Source: Triatoma infestans
Lineage: Eukaryota > Arthropoda > Insecta > Hemiptera > Reduviidae
Length of the DNA: 64,000 nucleotides
NCBI GenBank assembly: GCA_011037195.1
Contig: JAAEAF010002487.1
Span: 62,001 to 126,000, forward strand
Direction of reading: 5' to 3'
Below are positions 48,990-59,490 of the stretch, in pieces. Position 1 is the stretch's first letter. Each line of letters opens with the position of its first letter. The notes under the pieces are model-generated. The model was not told where the DNA came from, did not search any database, and saw only the letters and a program-made list of their open reading frames with translations. Made by a program: the position numbers and the translations under genes.

Positions 48990-50160
48990 GTCTGTCCAGA
49001 TACTTGCTTATGCGGACGACATCAACATCATCAAGAGATCGTTCGATTCTATGAATATAATGGGTTTGTTGAGTAGAGAAATTAGCTTTGATTAAATGAA
49101 AGAGATTTGCTGACACTAATATAAAGTAGCTAAGTTTACACTAACTGCACTGGACTTCATAATGAAAATGATAGAATGAATGGTGAGAGTAGAGATATGA
49201 AACGATGCGATGGCTGGTGTACAGTTGTATGGTTGCATATGATAGATCCCTTTAGATAGATTCCCTCTGGCTTATATACACAGGTTCTCCCACTGTAGCC
49301 TGCCTAAGTCAGAGAGAAGTCTCTGTTAACCAGAGAGGTCTCTCTTCTCTCTGCTGTGGCTGCATTCTCTTTGCTTTGGATGGGTGCTGTTACAATGAAG
49401 AATGCATTTCTTGATAAGGAAAGAACATCCAAACTCAGGTTCGAGGTGAAACAGGCAAAAACCAAAAATGTATGCATGCTGGTGGAGCGAACTACATTGC
49501 GTTTAGCACAGTCTATAGTAATAGGCTACTATAATTTTGACCAAGTGGATAGGTTTTGCTACTTAGGTTCGCTGATTACTGGAAGCAATAACATGTCCAA
49601 AGAGATAAGGAACAGAGTGATGGCGGCTAATAGATGCTGCTTCTGCTAAACCGCCTTGTAACCGCCATGTAAAAAGTCGTCTTGTTTCTAAAAACACGAA
49701 TATCCTGATGTATGAAACAATGATCCGCATAGTGGTCAATTTATGAGACTGAAACATGGACAATCTCTAAGAGTGATGGAGAGGATCCTTCCGACGCTTG
49801 AAAGAAAAATTTTAAGAAGGGCTTTCGGGCCAGTTAGGGAGGCCCAAAACTGGAGAATAAGAACCAATTTGGAGAATTGAACATGTTTGGCGAGCCAGAT
49901 GCTGTTAAGATAATTAGGCTCACTAGGCTTCGATGGGCAGGGCATGTTGCAAGGATGGCACAACGGGTGGAGCATAGAAAAGTCTTGGAAGAACGGGTCG
50001 ACCGCACGAAAAAAAACGGGCAGACCCAATGTGAGATGGGTTCATGGTGTAGGAGTGGATTCGAGAGTTCCGCTGATTGTGCGGAATTGGATAGCTACAG
50101 CAACTGATAGAGAAGACTAAGGCACAATATTGGGCTATAAAGCCAGAAAGATAGACTTAG
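48990..50160 (+). pseudogene. RTE-like reverse transcriptase relic, split by an insertion
   Basis: YADD box at 48990-49065 (LAYADDINII). After the LTR-like insertion the same frame resumes at 49381 as AVTMKNAFLDKE. It continues VKQAKTKNVC, YNFDQVDRFCYLGSLITG, MSKEIRNRVMAANRCC, then in shifted frames ETWTISKSDGE and PDAVKIIRLTRLRWAGHVAR. This is the canonical C-terminal half of an RTE-type RT. Several stops and frameshifts make it inactive. Confidence 0.85.
49066..49380. mobile_element. LTR-like element inserted in the RTE relic
   Basis: Interrupts the RT reading frame exactly between the two halves of the protein. TGGGT flanks it on both sides (49061-49065 and 49381-49385; possibly ATGGGT), a 5-6 bp target-site duplication. 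It begins TTGTTGAGTAGAG and includes TTAACCAGAGAGG and TGCATTCTCTTTG. This is the only complete copy at a unit end. The exact termini (TG...CA or not) are uncertain. Confidence 0.65.
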
Positions 50161-50199
50161 ATATTGATTAGCTCTAAAACTCATATTGATAGCATTATA

Positions 50200-50960
50200 C
50201 GCGGCGAACTCGATTGACCTAAAAAGGCAAGATAATCGGTAATATAAAGGCCATAAGAACACTTGAATAGTCGTTTGTAGCTGTTCTATCTGCTATTATA
50301 CACAAGATGAAACATAAATATTAGAAATTCGATTGGAATATTTGGGATCATCCTTACAGCGAAAAACGATGCCATCAATGACATTTGAAGTAAAATTTTA
50401 TCCGGAAATAGATGCCTTGGGGCGCTAAGATCGACGCTCCGCAATAAGTATGTCTCCAGTCAGGCTAAATTTATCATATACACGACCGCCCTCAGGCCCA
50501 TCTCTATATATGGTTCTGAGACTTGGATATTGATGGTAGCCGACGAATACAAACTAACCTGCTGGGAAAAAAAGTTTTAAGAAGTATACACGGGCCAGCA
50601 ATGGAAAACGGCTTTTATCCGATGCCAAAAGTACGCTGAGCTGAAGCAGCTTATTAAGGAGGATGATCTTATCACGGTGGTAAAGCTGGAAAGATTGCGA
50701 TTGTTAGACACCTCCTCAGAATGGAAAGGGAGAGAGCGCCGTGGAAAGCATATGAAGGTCGCCTGGGCATATGAAGGACAGAAGTTCAAGGGGTAGGCCC
50801 CGATTGTGATGGTTGCAGGATGTAGATTCTGATCTCCCAAAAATGTAAATAAGGCAATGGAGAAGTAAGGTTCTGGATAGGGGCGTCTGTAACCCTGCTA
50901 CAGGAAGCCTAGGTCCTTCAAGGACCGTAGTGCTACGGGAAGAAGAAGAGATCGGAATGT
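50200..50960 (+). pseudogene. Second reverse transcriptase relic (C-terminal part)
   Basis: Translation gives LGALRSTLRNKYVSSQAKF, then ALRPISIYGSETWIL, and HLLRMERERAPWKAYEGR, the C-terminal region of another non-LTR retrotransposon. The 3' end reads ACCGTAGTGCTACGGGAAGA, a short hairpin typical of such ends. Stops interrupt it. Confidence 0.65.
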
Positions 50961-51059
50961 CAAATCCACTAATACCTTAAAGAGCTATTTTGGCTTCTTT
51001 TGTTGTCAAAGAATGTAGATGTTGTAGTCGGGGTGAGTTTAGGGGAGACTATAATTAAG

Positions 51060-51087
51060 AAAGAGAGAGAGAGAGAGAGAGAGAGAT
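51060..51087. repeat. (GA)n microsatellite
   Basis: Pure GA dinucleotide run of about 26 bp. Confidence 0.9.
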
Positions 51088-51749
51088 GAGAGGTTGATGA
51101 GAGAGGCGAGACAAGAGCGATGGGCATATGTTGTGATGTAGACAGTTGGCTGGAATTCTAACTGTCAACACAGGATCTTTTTTTGAGTATGACTCTAAAG
51201 GTGGAGTAAACTTGGGTGGTAATATTTTCTCCTCCTCCCAAATCTGATTGGCCTTGCATGGAAATTGTGGTATTGGCTTTATTGTGCTTTATGCAAGTAA
51301 ACAATTGATATGCTCTCAAAATACCAATAAAATATACTATGTTTAATTGGGCAACAATGCATTGAAATTAAATTCAATGTTAGCAGTAGTAGTATTCATG
51401 GGCACAAGTTTATATAATGCCAGCCATATAGTAATGGCCTAACTAATTCAGAACAAAAACAAAATTCCACCCTGCTCCAGCATTTCAAATTCATTTGTTC
51501 AAACGATCGAAACTTTTGCTCAATCAAATTTAAAACGGAAAACTAAAACAAACAAAACAATCACTTTTAGATACTGGATTGAAAGTTTACTTTTTCATTC
51601 GGGTAGATTTTTATACATTATAACCATCTGCTAGATTATTTTGTGATTTTTCTTCTTTTTTTTTATCCAACTCAAAATGTAGGGCACACAAAACTAAGAG
51701 TTGTAAAAAAGCCTTATGCGCGACAGCCCATGAAGAGCAAGTCTTGCCA

Positions 51750-52560
51750 GACGGCGATTTGAATAGGGGGGGGGTTGTGGTAAGCACACCGCAGTTCGCA
51801 CGCCGTTTAGTTCTGGCCTTCGCTACCTAGGGCGCTACTAACTGTTCCTTCCCAATTCCCATGTAGGCGCCGGGGTAGAATAGGCTTACGGCATGCCCTG
51901 CCTGTCGTAGGAGGCGACTAAAAGGGAGACCCTACACTGGACAAGTCGTATCTTCTAATAAGATATGTATGAGTCCTTGTGTGGAAAGTAAAATCTAGTT
52001 GTTTCACTCTTACTTCAACGACTAGATACATTTGAAGCCATCGACCACCCCTCGGGGTGCAATCAGCCTCTGGCTCTCAAAGTTGGGGATTCCATCCTGA
52101 TCCTTTCCCCTTGCAGGGTTGCCTGCAACTATCCTGGGTCACAGCACCCTTGGCTTGAGGCAATGGACAGGAATCAGTAGATGAAATCCGTCGATACAAC
52201 GGGCGGCGATCAGACACGCTAGCTCGTAAGAGTTGAAATTCTGATCTACGGGCGCAAGCCAGTTTCCGAGCCAATTGCTTGCAATTGAGGTAGGATTCAT
52301 AGTGGCCGTGTTTTAATCAATAACTCCAGTGAACGAGGTCATGAGTTGAGCGGGAGGAGACTCGCGATATAAATTAAACCCCGGTTGCACATTTTTTAAT
52401 TAAAACCGGAAGCGCATTTGCTAAGAGTGCGCGGTTTACCAGAGCCTGCTAGGGAGTGCCTTCCTTAGCTACTGGGAGTGGAGGGTAACCACTATGTGGG
52501 ATCACTCTGCGCGCTGGTTGAGCGTATCTCAACCTGCCCTTAAATGGTCAAAGGGGGGAT
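51750..52560. other. GC-rich retroelement-like block
   Basis: GC-rich compared with its surroundings. Contains a G-run (51768-51776), ATGCCCTGCCTGTCGTAGGA and GGCGACTAAAAGGGA near 51893-51928, and CCACCCCTCGGGGTGC near 52045. These blocks look like the untranslated part of a non-LTR element, but I find no protein domain. Unclassified. Confidence 0.4.
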
Positions 52561-52850
52561 GCTTCGGCTATGGAGAGGTATTGCACTAACAGTCTCTCCA
52601 TGGTAGCGACATCCCTCGCATGTTAATCGACCCCGTTGCTTACAACGGGAAACTGGTAAACCTCTTGAGAGTAGGTACGATCCTAAAACTATCCCCAGTA
52701 CCAAGTGGAAAAAAGGGTATACGGGAAGAATGTACCTTTCCACTTTTTATCACGATGCTGGGTCAACACCGACTTCTTCCTTATGGGAATCGAACCCTGA
52801 ATTCTCGCACGAAAGGCGAGTGCTCTAGCCACTATACCAACGTAGGACGA
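52560..52850 (-). mobile_element. SINE with tRNA-Glu-like head
   Basis: The minus strand at 52785-52848 folds as a degenerate tRNA: A-box region GTTGGTATAGTGGCTAGAGC, anticodon arm CTCGC-CTTTCGT-GCGAG (anticodon TTC), B box GGGTTCGATTCCC. The acceptor ends do not pair and there is no tRNA 3' end, so it is a SINE head or pseudo-tRNA, not a functional tRNA gene. The body continues leftward to an unclear end. Confidence 0.6.
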
Positions 52851-54332
52851 CAATTAAGAGTTATAAAAAAACTAAAACAATGTCCATCTTGCGAGCATTA
52901 TCATAGATAAAATCTGCTGTTGACACTCACACAACTATCTCATACTATAATTTATACAATTATAAAATTGATATATATATATTATTTAAACTTGAAATTT
53001 CCCTTATTTACACTAATAACGGAAATTTCACATATTACGCTTAATAACACTAATATAATTGCGGGGGGGGGGGCATATTTGGTCTTCCCAGACAGGAAGA
53101 AAATGAAGTAATTACATTTCTGGTTCCTGAAGACACCACCAATCGCATATAACAAAACCCCCTCTAAAAACCAATTTTTCGGATAAATAATTTCAAATCA
53201 GTGATAGGTTTATATTTGGTCGAACTTTAAAGAAAGTGGTAAAGAAAGAGTATGAAGAATTCCAAAATATCCCAAAAATCTGTTCTGTAAAATCGTAATT
53301 TCGGTTAAACACTTTTCATCCATTTGGAATTTATTCCAGCAATGTTATTGGTTGATGAAATAGTTGTGTGTGTGTGTGTTGTAATAGTGGGTAGCATGAG
53401 CGTTGTTGAAAGCGTTTATGTGTGTGTGTGTGTATTTTTCAGAGAAGAGAGAAGTATTAAGAAATAAGTATGAGTCCTACTATATTAGAATAAATATATT
53501 ATCTCTAAATAAATTTAAATACTTCATAATAATTCGTAATAATAAGCTTATAAATTTATAGAAACTCTCGCAGTTAAATATTCATAAACACATACTGAAT
53601 TTAAAATGAGAGAATGACGTTTTGAATGCGATTAATGTTAATAGTTATTTTGTAAGACAACTCTTCAAATAATGCTCATCTTGGTAGTTAAAACCTGCCC
53701 TTTATATATGATAGGAGGATGAAGGGGTTAAAAGACAATGAGTGGCCAAGTTCTCCGACCTCTCTTGTAACGGTGTCTTGTATACCTGCGTTTTGACCCT
53801 TTACCAGCTAACGTTACAAATTTCCTTTTAAAACTATTGTTATTTAAAATATAAAATATATTTCCAAATTATTTCTATTTTTCCATTTGTTTCTTTCAGT
53901 ACACTACTTTTATAAATTTACAGATAATTAAAACCAAACATCGCACTGCTCTGAGGTCATTTACAAGAAAGCTATTACCTTCAGAACTATGTGTCTATTA
54001 CCTTCAGAACTTCCCAAAAAACTTTTAATGTCTGTGTGAGTGTGTGTGTGCGTGTAGATAGCAAAATCGCGAAGTTGTAGTCTAACAAATGTAATGCGAA
54101 ACAGAAACATTTAAGTTGAAATAAACTCTCTATACAAACATTGATCACTTTATTCTGACGAAGAAACGAAAATCCGTACCGGTCAAAAATATCAGAAACT
54201 TGCATGTCATGAAGGATAAAAAAAATACCAGATTTATCCACCATGGCGGACCCCTTTACATATTTAATATTAATAATATTTCCATTGTATGTTAAGGTAA
54301 GTAAAAAAAATCTGGTGTGAAACACTCACACA
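52850..54332. other. Intergenic, microsatellite-rich
   Basis: No gene. Holds a G-run at about 53063, (TG)n runs near 53365 and 53420, and a further (TG)n near 54035. The 112-codon minus-strand ORF at 53987-54325 has no recognisable motif and is treated as chance. Confidence 0.4.
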
Positions 54333-55300
54333 ACTTTCTCTTACTCCAGTTATCAAAATTATAATTGACAAATTTTATAGTTTGTGTACCAAATTTAATG
54401 AAATTTGTCGAAAACTGAAAAAACTATTCAGTAAAAGCGCACTTCTGGTTTACTGATTTTCTTCACACCCGGAATTTTGGCCAACTATTTATTTCTAATT
54501 AATTTCATTTGGATGATAGAGTTGTATAACCAAGTATGATACCACTTTAGAGGAAGCTGCAACCCTACCCCTCTCCTAAAAGTGCCCTTAAATGAATTTT
54601 CCCAGAGAAATGTTTTATATAAAAGTTGTAGATCTTTGAATGTTTAGTTGGTATGTATGTAGTTTCAAGAAAATCGTCGGGGCCATTTTTGAGAAAATCG
54701 CGAAAAAGTGAAAAAATCATATTTAGTAAAGTGTTAAAACAAAAGCACTTCCGGTTTTCGGATTTTTCTCAAACTCGGAATTTCAACAACATATTTAATT
54801 CTAATTAACATTATTTAAATGACCGAAAATTGTGTAATAACCCGAAATAGCACTTTAGAGGGTAACCTAACCCCACCCCTCCCCCAGAAGGGCCCTTAAA
54901 TCAATTTTCCCAGAGAAATGTTTCAAATAAAAGTTGTAGCTCCTTGTATATGTAGTTGATGTATCAAGTTTAAAGAAAATCCTTGGAGCCATTTTCGAGA
55001 AAAACGCAAAAAAGTAAAAAAGCAACTAGTAAAGTGGTACTTCCGGTTGAGGAATTTTGACAGATAACACACAGTCAGATCGCATGGTGATACCTAAACG
55101 GAATATCAAGTTTCAGTTTCTACGGTTTTTCGTTTTTGAGCTATGCTGTTCACATACACACACACACACACACGACCATTTGCTAAAAACCACTTTTTTG
55201 GACTCAGGGGACCTCAAAACGGATATTTCGGTGGTGAAAACTCGATATCGAAAATTTGACACGATTACAATACTTGCTCTTACTAGGAGTAAGAGAAAGT
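54333..55300. mobile_element. 968-bp TIR element with internal ~310-bp monomers
   Basis: Starts ACTTTCTCTTACTCC (54333-54347) and ends with its exact complement GGAGTAAGAGAAAGT (55286-55300). The interior has at least two full monomers of about 310 bp: CCCAGAGAAATGTTT recurs near 54600 and 54910, each preceded by CCCTTAAAT and followed by AAAGTTGTAG. A partial third holds CACTTCCGGTT near 55030. A hairpin-like repeat precedes the right end. No ORF: a non-autonomous DNA element whose monomers are scattered elsewhere in the window. Confidence 0.75.
55155..55173. repeat. (CA)n microsatellite inside the TIR element
   Basis: CA-repeat run near the right end of the element. The corresponding place in the inverted unit copies is a (TG)n run, so the microsatellite belongs to the element. 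Confidence 0.8.
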
Positions 55301-55404
55301 AATAAAAAATTTACTAAACAGCAATAGATTTTTAACAGAAAACAACTATTTATAAATAAACAGAAAACTTAAATGTCTGGAATAAATATTCGCCAATATT
55401 TATT

Positions 55405-55632
55405 TTTTTAATTTAAGGTGCGTCAAGATCTATGGTTATTGGCGCCCGGAGCTTTCTCAGTGTACTGCCGGCCTCCGGACAGTGTTCTCTCGTTACAGAC
55501 AACATATGTATTTACAGTGAGCTGTAAAGGCTCCTAGGAAGAAAAAAATCTAAGGGTAGCACAACAACAGGACTCGAACCAGGGTCCTCCGCTTGGGAGT
55601 CCAGTACGCTAACCACTTAGCTATTCCCAAGT
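55405..55632 (-). mobile_element. tRNA-derived SINE
   Basis: Minus-strand SINE with A box TAGCTAAGTGGTTAGCG, B box GGTTCGAGTCC, the CTAGGAGCCTTTACAGCTCA body block and a T-run (A-tail) at about 55404. It is flanked by a 42-bp direct repeat (55341-55382 and 55642-55683), much longer than a usual target duplication. Confidence 0.85.
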
Positions 55633-55683
55633 AACAATAGTAACAACTATTTATAAATAAGCAGAAAACTTAAATGTCTGGAA

Positions 55684-55839
55684 ACTTCTCGCTACCATTG
55701 ATCATAGTTCATATGTAACTAATAATAAACCAACATACAATAACCAAACAGAATTGTTTTCGTCTTGTTATACGAGTGACATTGTCGTAAGCATTTATTA
55801 TGTGGCTGGTTAAACTATGAGTATAACAAGTCTAGTATT

Positions 55840-55877
<38 letters not shown>

Positions 55878-56320
55878 CTATTTATTGTAGTATACTCGCC
55901 CTCAAATAGTATAAATATTTCTAAACACCCAGCAGAACATAACATATTTTCTGCATGTTCAGCACATATACGAACACCCACCACCTACCTACCTTTTGTC
56001 GTTGTTACCAAACTACCCTAAATATTACTTTTACAACCTACATAGTGATATTTGTAACAATAAAACTGGGACACATAAAAATTGTTTTATAACAAGAAGG
56101 AAGAAGAAAAGGCACAAATAAATCATTCTCACATCCATTTTTTTAATAAATGTCAGGAAAACAAACGATCATTTTATAGCTGAAATAAAGTAATATTAAC
56201 CTCATAAAGTCGTTAATATTGGACAAAAGAGTAAATAAATATAAAAATATAAATAAAAAAAAAAGAAAATCAAAACAAAATATGATGACATTAGCAATAA
56301 ACCATTCATTATCAAACTAT
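55684..56320. other. Intergenic
   Basis: No gene. A (TA)n microsatellite occupies about 55847-55872. Confidence 0.4.
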
Positions 56321-56903
56321 GGGTACAATCACACAGACAGTGACGCGACGCGATGCGGCTATACGCAACATGTAAACACATAGAGAGCGATGCGGTGCGG
56401 TGCGTCTTGGAACTATAACCAATAAGAGTAGCCAGTTTACACTATGGCGCAATACTTTATTTTTGTGCGACAATCCTTTATTTAAATAAAAAACTTTGCA
56501 ATGTGGTGTTAAAAGGGAATGGATAAATGAGGTATGTGATGGGAGGGAAGTGTACGGGTGAATACCACCCATATTTATTTCCCATATTAAGGGAGAATAC
56601 GCCATAAGGAAATATTAGTCCTCTATTCCTGTGATGTATGTGTTTTGATTGCAAAATCGGTTCTCGTGAAAAAACTTCATTAATTAATAACTCACTATCC
56701 ATCTCGGCTACTGTACACACACACAGCTGTCTCTTCTAGTCGCCTGTAAAAAATCAAACTGATTTGTTTCAGAGGTTCTAGCGCCAGATCGCGTCGCTTC
56801 GCGCTCTGTATATTTTATGCCATATGTTCACATGTATTTGATAGCTTCGCTCATAGTCGCGTCGTATCGCATCCGTTGCGTCGCTGTCTGTGTGTTTGTA
56901 CCC
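56321..56903. mobile_element. CpG-rich TIR MITE, 583 bp
   Basis: Left end GGGTACAATCACACAGACAG and right end CTGTCTGTGTGTTTGTACCC are inverted repeats with one mismatch. They are followed inward by GCG/CGC-rich subterminal motifs (GACGCGACGCGATGCG on the left, CGTCGTATCGCATCCGTTGC on the right). The centre is AT-rich and non-coding. The target duplication is not clear. The superfamily (hAT-like or other) is unassigned. Confidence 0.75.
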
Positions 56904-57384
56904 TTAGAAAACTTAAACCTTCCAAACAACAGTCCATGAAGAATTAGCGCCCACCAAAAAAAATGGCGATTTGTTTATTTGGAGATATGTGAAGAGTCAA
57001 TATGCTCTCTGGTATTTGCAACTAAAGTTACTAATCAGCAATATTAAAAGTTACTAACCTAGAATTAAAAACCCCTTACAGTATTGGATTAGCAATACGT
57101 TAAAAGTCGCGTTTTTTTTTCCAAAAAAAGTTTCGAAAAAATGGAGTGAAAAATTCTTAGTTGTAGAAGCTTGTCAGAAACCTGAAACTACATTATTGTA
57201 GGTTTACATATGGTTCGAAATGCCTACAATGCCTGACAAAGTGCCTGCAATGCTTGACGAAGTGCCAAACTAAATTACATCTTTATTATTGCATCATAAT
57301 CCTTTTTAGTGAACAGTTAGTCTTAGTGAATTATGATCTAGAATCATATATTTTATTTTTATTTATTTATTTTCATATATTTTT

Positions 57385-57486
57385 TTTTTTTTTTTTAATT
57401 TCAGGCGCGTCAACATCTGTGGTCATTGGCGCCCGAAGCCTTCTCAGTACACTGCCAGCCTTCTCTCGTTACAGACAACATATATA
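57385..57486 (-). mobile_element. Truncated tRNA-derived SINE (3' part only)
   Basis: T-run then GGCGCGTCAACATCTGTGG and TCTCGTTACAGACAACATAT, matching the tail half of the SINE family. It stops where the mariner begins at the TATA run. The tRNA-like head is not found on the other side. Confidence 0.7.
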
Positions 57487-57488
57487 TA

Positions 57489-58407
57489 CGAGGTGTGCAA
57501 ATTAAGTAATGAGACTGATTTTTTATCTTTTTTTTATTCAAATAAAATTACAATTCAACATTGTCCCCTTCAAAGTAACTACCTTGGGAAGCCACACAAC
57601 GCTGAAGACGATTCTTCCATTCGTCATAGCAGTGCTGGAACTCGGATACTGGAATAGACTTCAGTTGGTCGGTTACGGCTGTTTGAATATTCTCCAATGT
57701 TCCAAAATGACGTCCCTTGAGGTGATTTTTCAATTTGGGGAACAAAAAAAAGTCACATGGACTCAAGTCGGGTGAATAAGGAGGCTGAGGAGCCACAGGA
57801 ATGTTATTACTGGCCAAATACTCATTAATGTGAAAGATTTTTCGGAACCATTTTTGCACAAATTTTTCTCATCCCCAATTCATTAGTCAAAATTTGATGA
57901 ACGGTTGTGTGAGTCAAATTCAACTCTTCGCCGATCATTCGGACTGTCAAACGACGATCTGAACGCACGAGATCGCGGATTCTGCCAACATTTTCGTCGG
58001 TTCTTGAAGATGAAGGCCTTCCGCTGCGAGGCTCGTCTTCAATTGATTCCCTTCCTTCTGCAAACGACTTAAACCACCTAAAAACCTGTGCTCTCGACAA
58101 AACATTGTCTCCATAGGCCTGGCACAGTTTTTCAAACAACGTTTCCGTTGCACTGTGCCCAAGTCTTAAGCAAAACCTGATAGCACAACGTTGTTCGTAT
58201 TTGATGTCGTTCATTTTTAAAACGCACTAAAAAAAACCTTGCTCACAAAAAAACGTCACTACGGACAGTGCAACAACTCTAGCATTTTCAAATTTGCACT
58301 GGATGTGTATCAGATGTTTACTTGCCCTACCACGCATGCGCCGCGTCTCCAGTGTTGCCAGATCGAACACTAGAAAATCAGTCTCATTACTTAATTCACA
58401 CACCTCG
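57489..58407 (-). mobile_element. Internally deleted mariner transposon
   Basis: Terminal inverted repeats of about 30 bp (CGAGGTGTGCAAATTAAGTA at the left, TACTTAATTCACACACCTCG at the right), inserted at TA in a (TA)n run. The minus strand encodes the N-terminal helix-turn-helix part of a mariner transposase (58214 to about 57830: [18 protein letters not shown], then [16 protein letters not shown], and [15 protein letters not shown]). After a fusion and frameshift near 57835-57850 it encodes the C-terminal part (EYLASNNIPVAPQPPYSPDL, DFFLFPKLKNHL). The central ~110-120 residues with the first two catalytic Asp residues are missing, so this is non-autonomous. The third Asp (YSPDLSPCD context) is present. 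Confidence 0.9.
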
Positions 58408-59124
58408 TATATATATACTTCATTTTTCAATGTGTTGTGATATATTTTTGTGAGATGGACAAAGAAATGTAGAATAAAAATGGTACATTGTATTGTTTGG
58501 TGGGTAAAGAGGGTTTGAGGAAAGTGTGTGTTAGCGTGAGATTATGAGAAATATTGGTGATGAAGTTTTCTTGTTGGTTGTGAATACAAGACTACTGAAT
58601 CATAATCTTCCTGATAGTTGAGGGTAGCTGGCGTTTATATATGATTTTTGGTACTTCTCCTTCCTGTTTTCCAAGGATATTAGACAGGTGGAACTTGTTC
58701 TCTCTATAGTTAGGAGATATGGCATGCCTCATGTGACGTATTCAGTGGGAACGGTGCCTTATTATTTATTTAATGCAAGGAAGAAACCCCAGCAATCCAT
58801 TTCAGAAATGAAATAATAATAAATACCTATGTGCAATTATTCCAATTGTGATACATGAAACTGTGTATTTCCAATTGATGCATATCCAGTTACCCAAGAT
58901 CTTTGCACTTCTGTCATTCCTATAGGACTATCGTTGCTGGTTAATTGTACAGCTATGGGTGTTCGCCAGGTGATTAGTCTGTCTAGTATTCACAACCGAC
59001 ACTGTACCCGCTATTGCCATGCATAATGCAGCTGTAATAATTAACAAAAATAAATAAATAAATAAATAAAATTGTCTTTTGCTACTTTTTCTACAAGTTA
59101 CAAATTTCCTCTAAACATGAACAG

Positions 59125-59228
59125 TTTTCCGGACAATTTTCTCTCGTTGCAGGCAACACTGTCCGTCCATCACCGGACAGTGAGCTGTAGAGACTCCTAG
59201 GAAGAAAAAAAAAATCTAACGGTAGCAT
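59125..59228 (-). mobile_element. SINE fragment
   Basis: Contains GGACAGTGAGCTGTAGAGAC and CTAGGAAGAAAAAAAAAATC, the middle body of the SINE family. Both the head and tail are missing. Confidence 0.65.
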
Positions 59229-59329
59229 ATATTTTATTACAATGACTTTCACATTAACAAACCGAAAAAAAATGAATAGGCACCAAGAAAAGGACTGTTA
59301 AAATTTGTCTCAAGCAATGTACTAGTTTA

Positions 59330-59490
59330 TGTACATATATAAAATAAGTGAATATTTTGGATCTAAATCGAGAAATTTTGTCCACACACAAACCCACGCG
59401 CACATATAGACCATTTTCTAAAAAAAACTGCTTTATTGACTCAAGGGACCTATATTTGCAAATAAAAATTTGATGCAATCGCCATGATTC
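59330..59490 (+). repeat. Fragment of the 'CACTTCCGGTT'-family element
   Basis: Carries the GACCATTTTCTAAAAAA, TTGACTCAAGGGACCT and AAATTTGATGCAATCGCC blocks of the right end, with a CA-rich run just before them. Confidence 0.5.

Larger units (their letters stand above)
35479..49326 (+). repeat. Tandem unit 3 of 3 (about 13.85 kb) carrying transporter gene D
   Basis: Collinear with units 1 and 2. It ends after GTCTCTGT at 49326, where unique sequence TTAACCAGAGAGG continues the LTR-like repeat and then the RTE relic. This flank is the original right edge of the unit. Confidence 0.95.

Noticed and set aside
7698..49326. Three identical-looking units as a CRISPR-like or satellite array
   Set aside because: Units are 13.85 kb with spliced genes and transposons; this is segmental tandem duplication, not a short-spacer or satellite array.
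52785..52850. Possible tRNA-Glu gene on the minus strand
   Set aside because: The acceptor stem does not pair and a SINE-like body follows; only the internal promoter boxes and anticodon arm are tRNA-like.
53987..54325. 112-codon minus-strand ORF
   Set aside because: No recognisable domain; it overlaps a (TG)n run and the left end of the TIR element.
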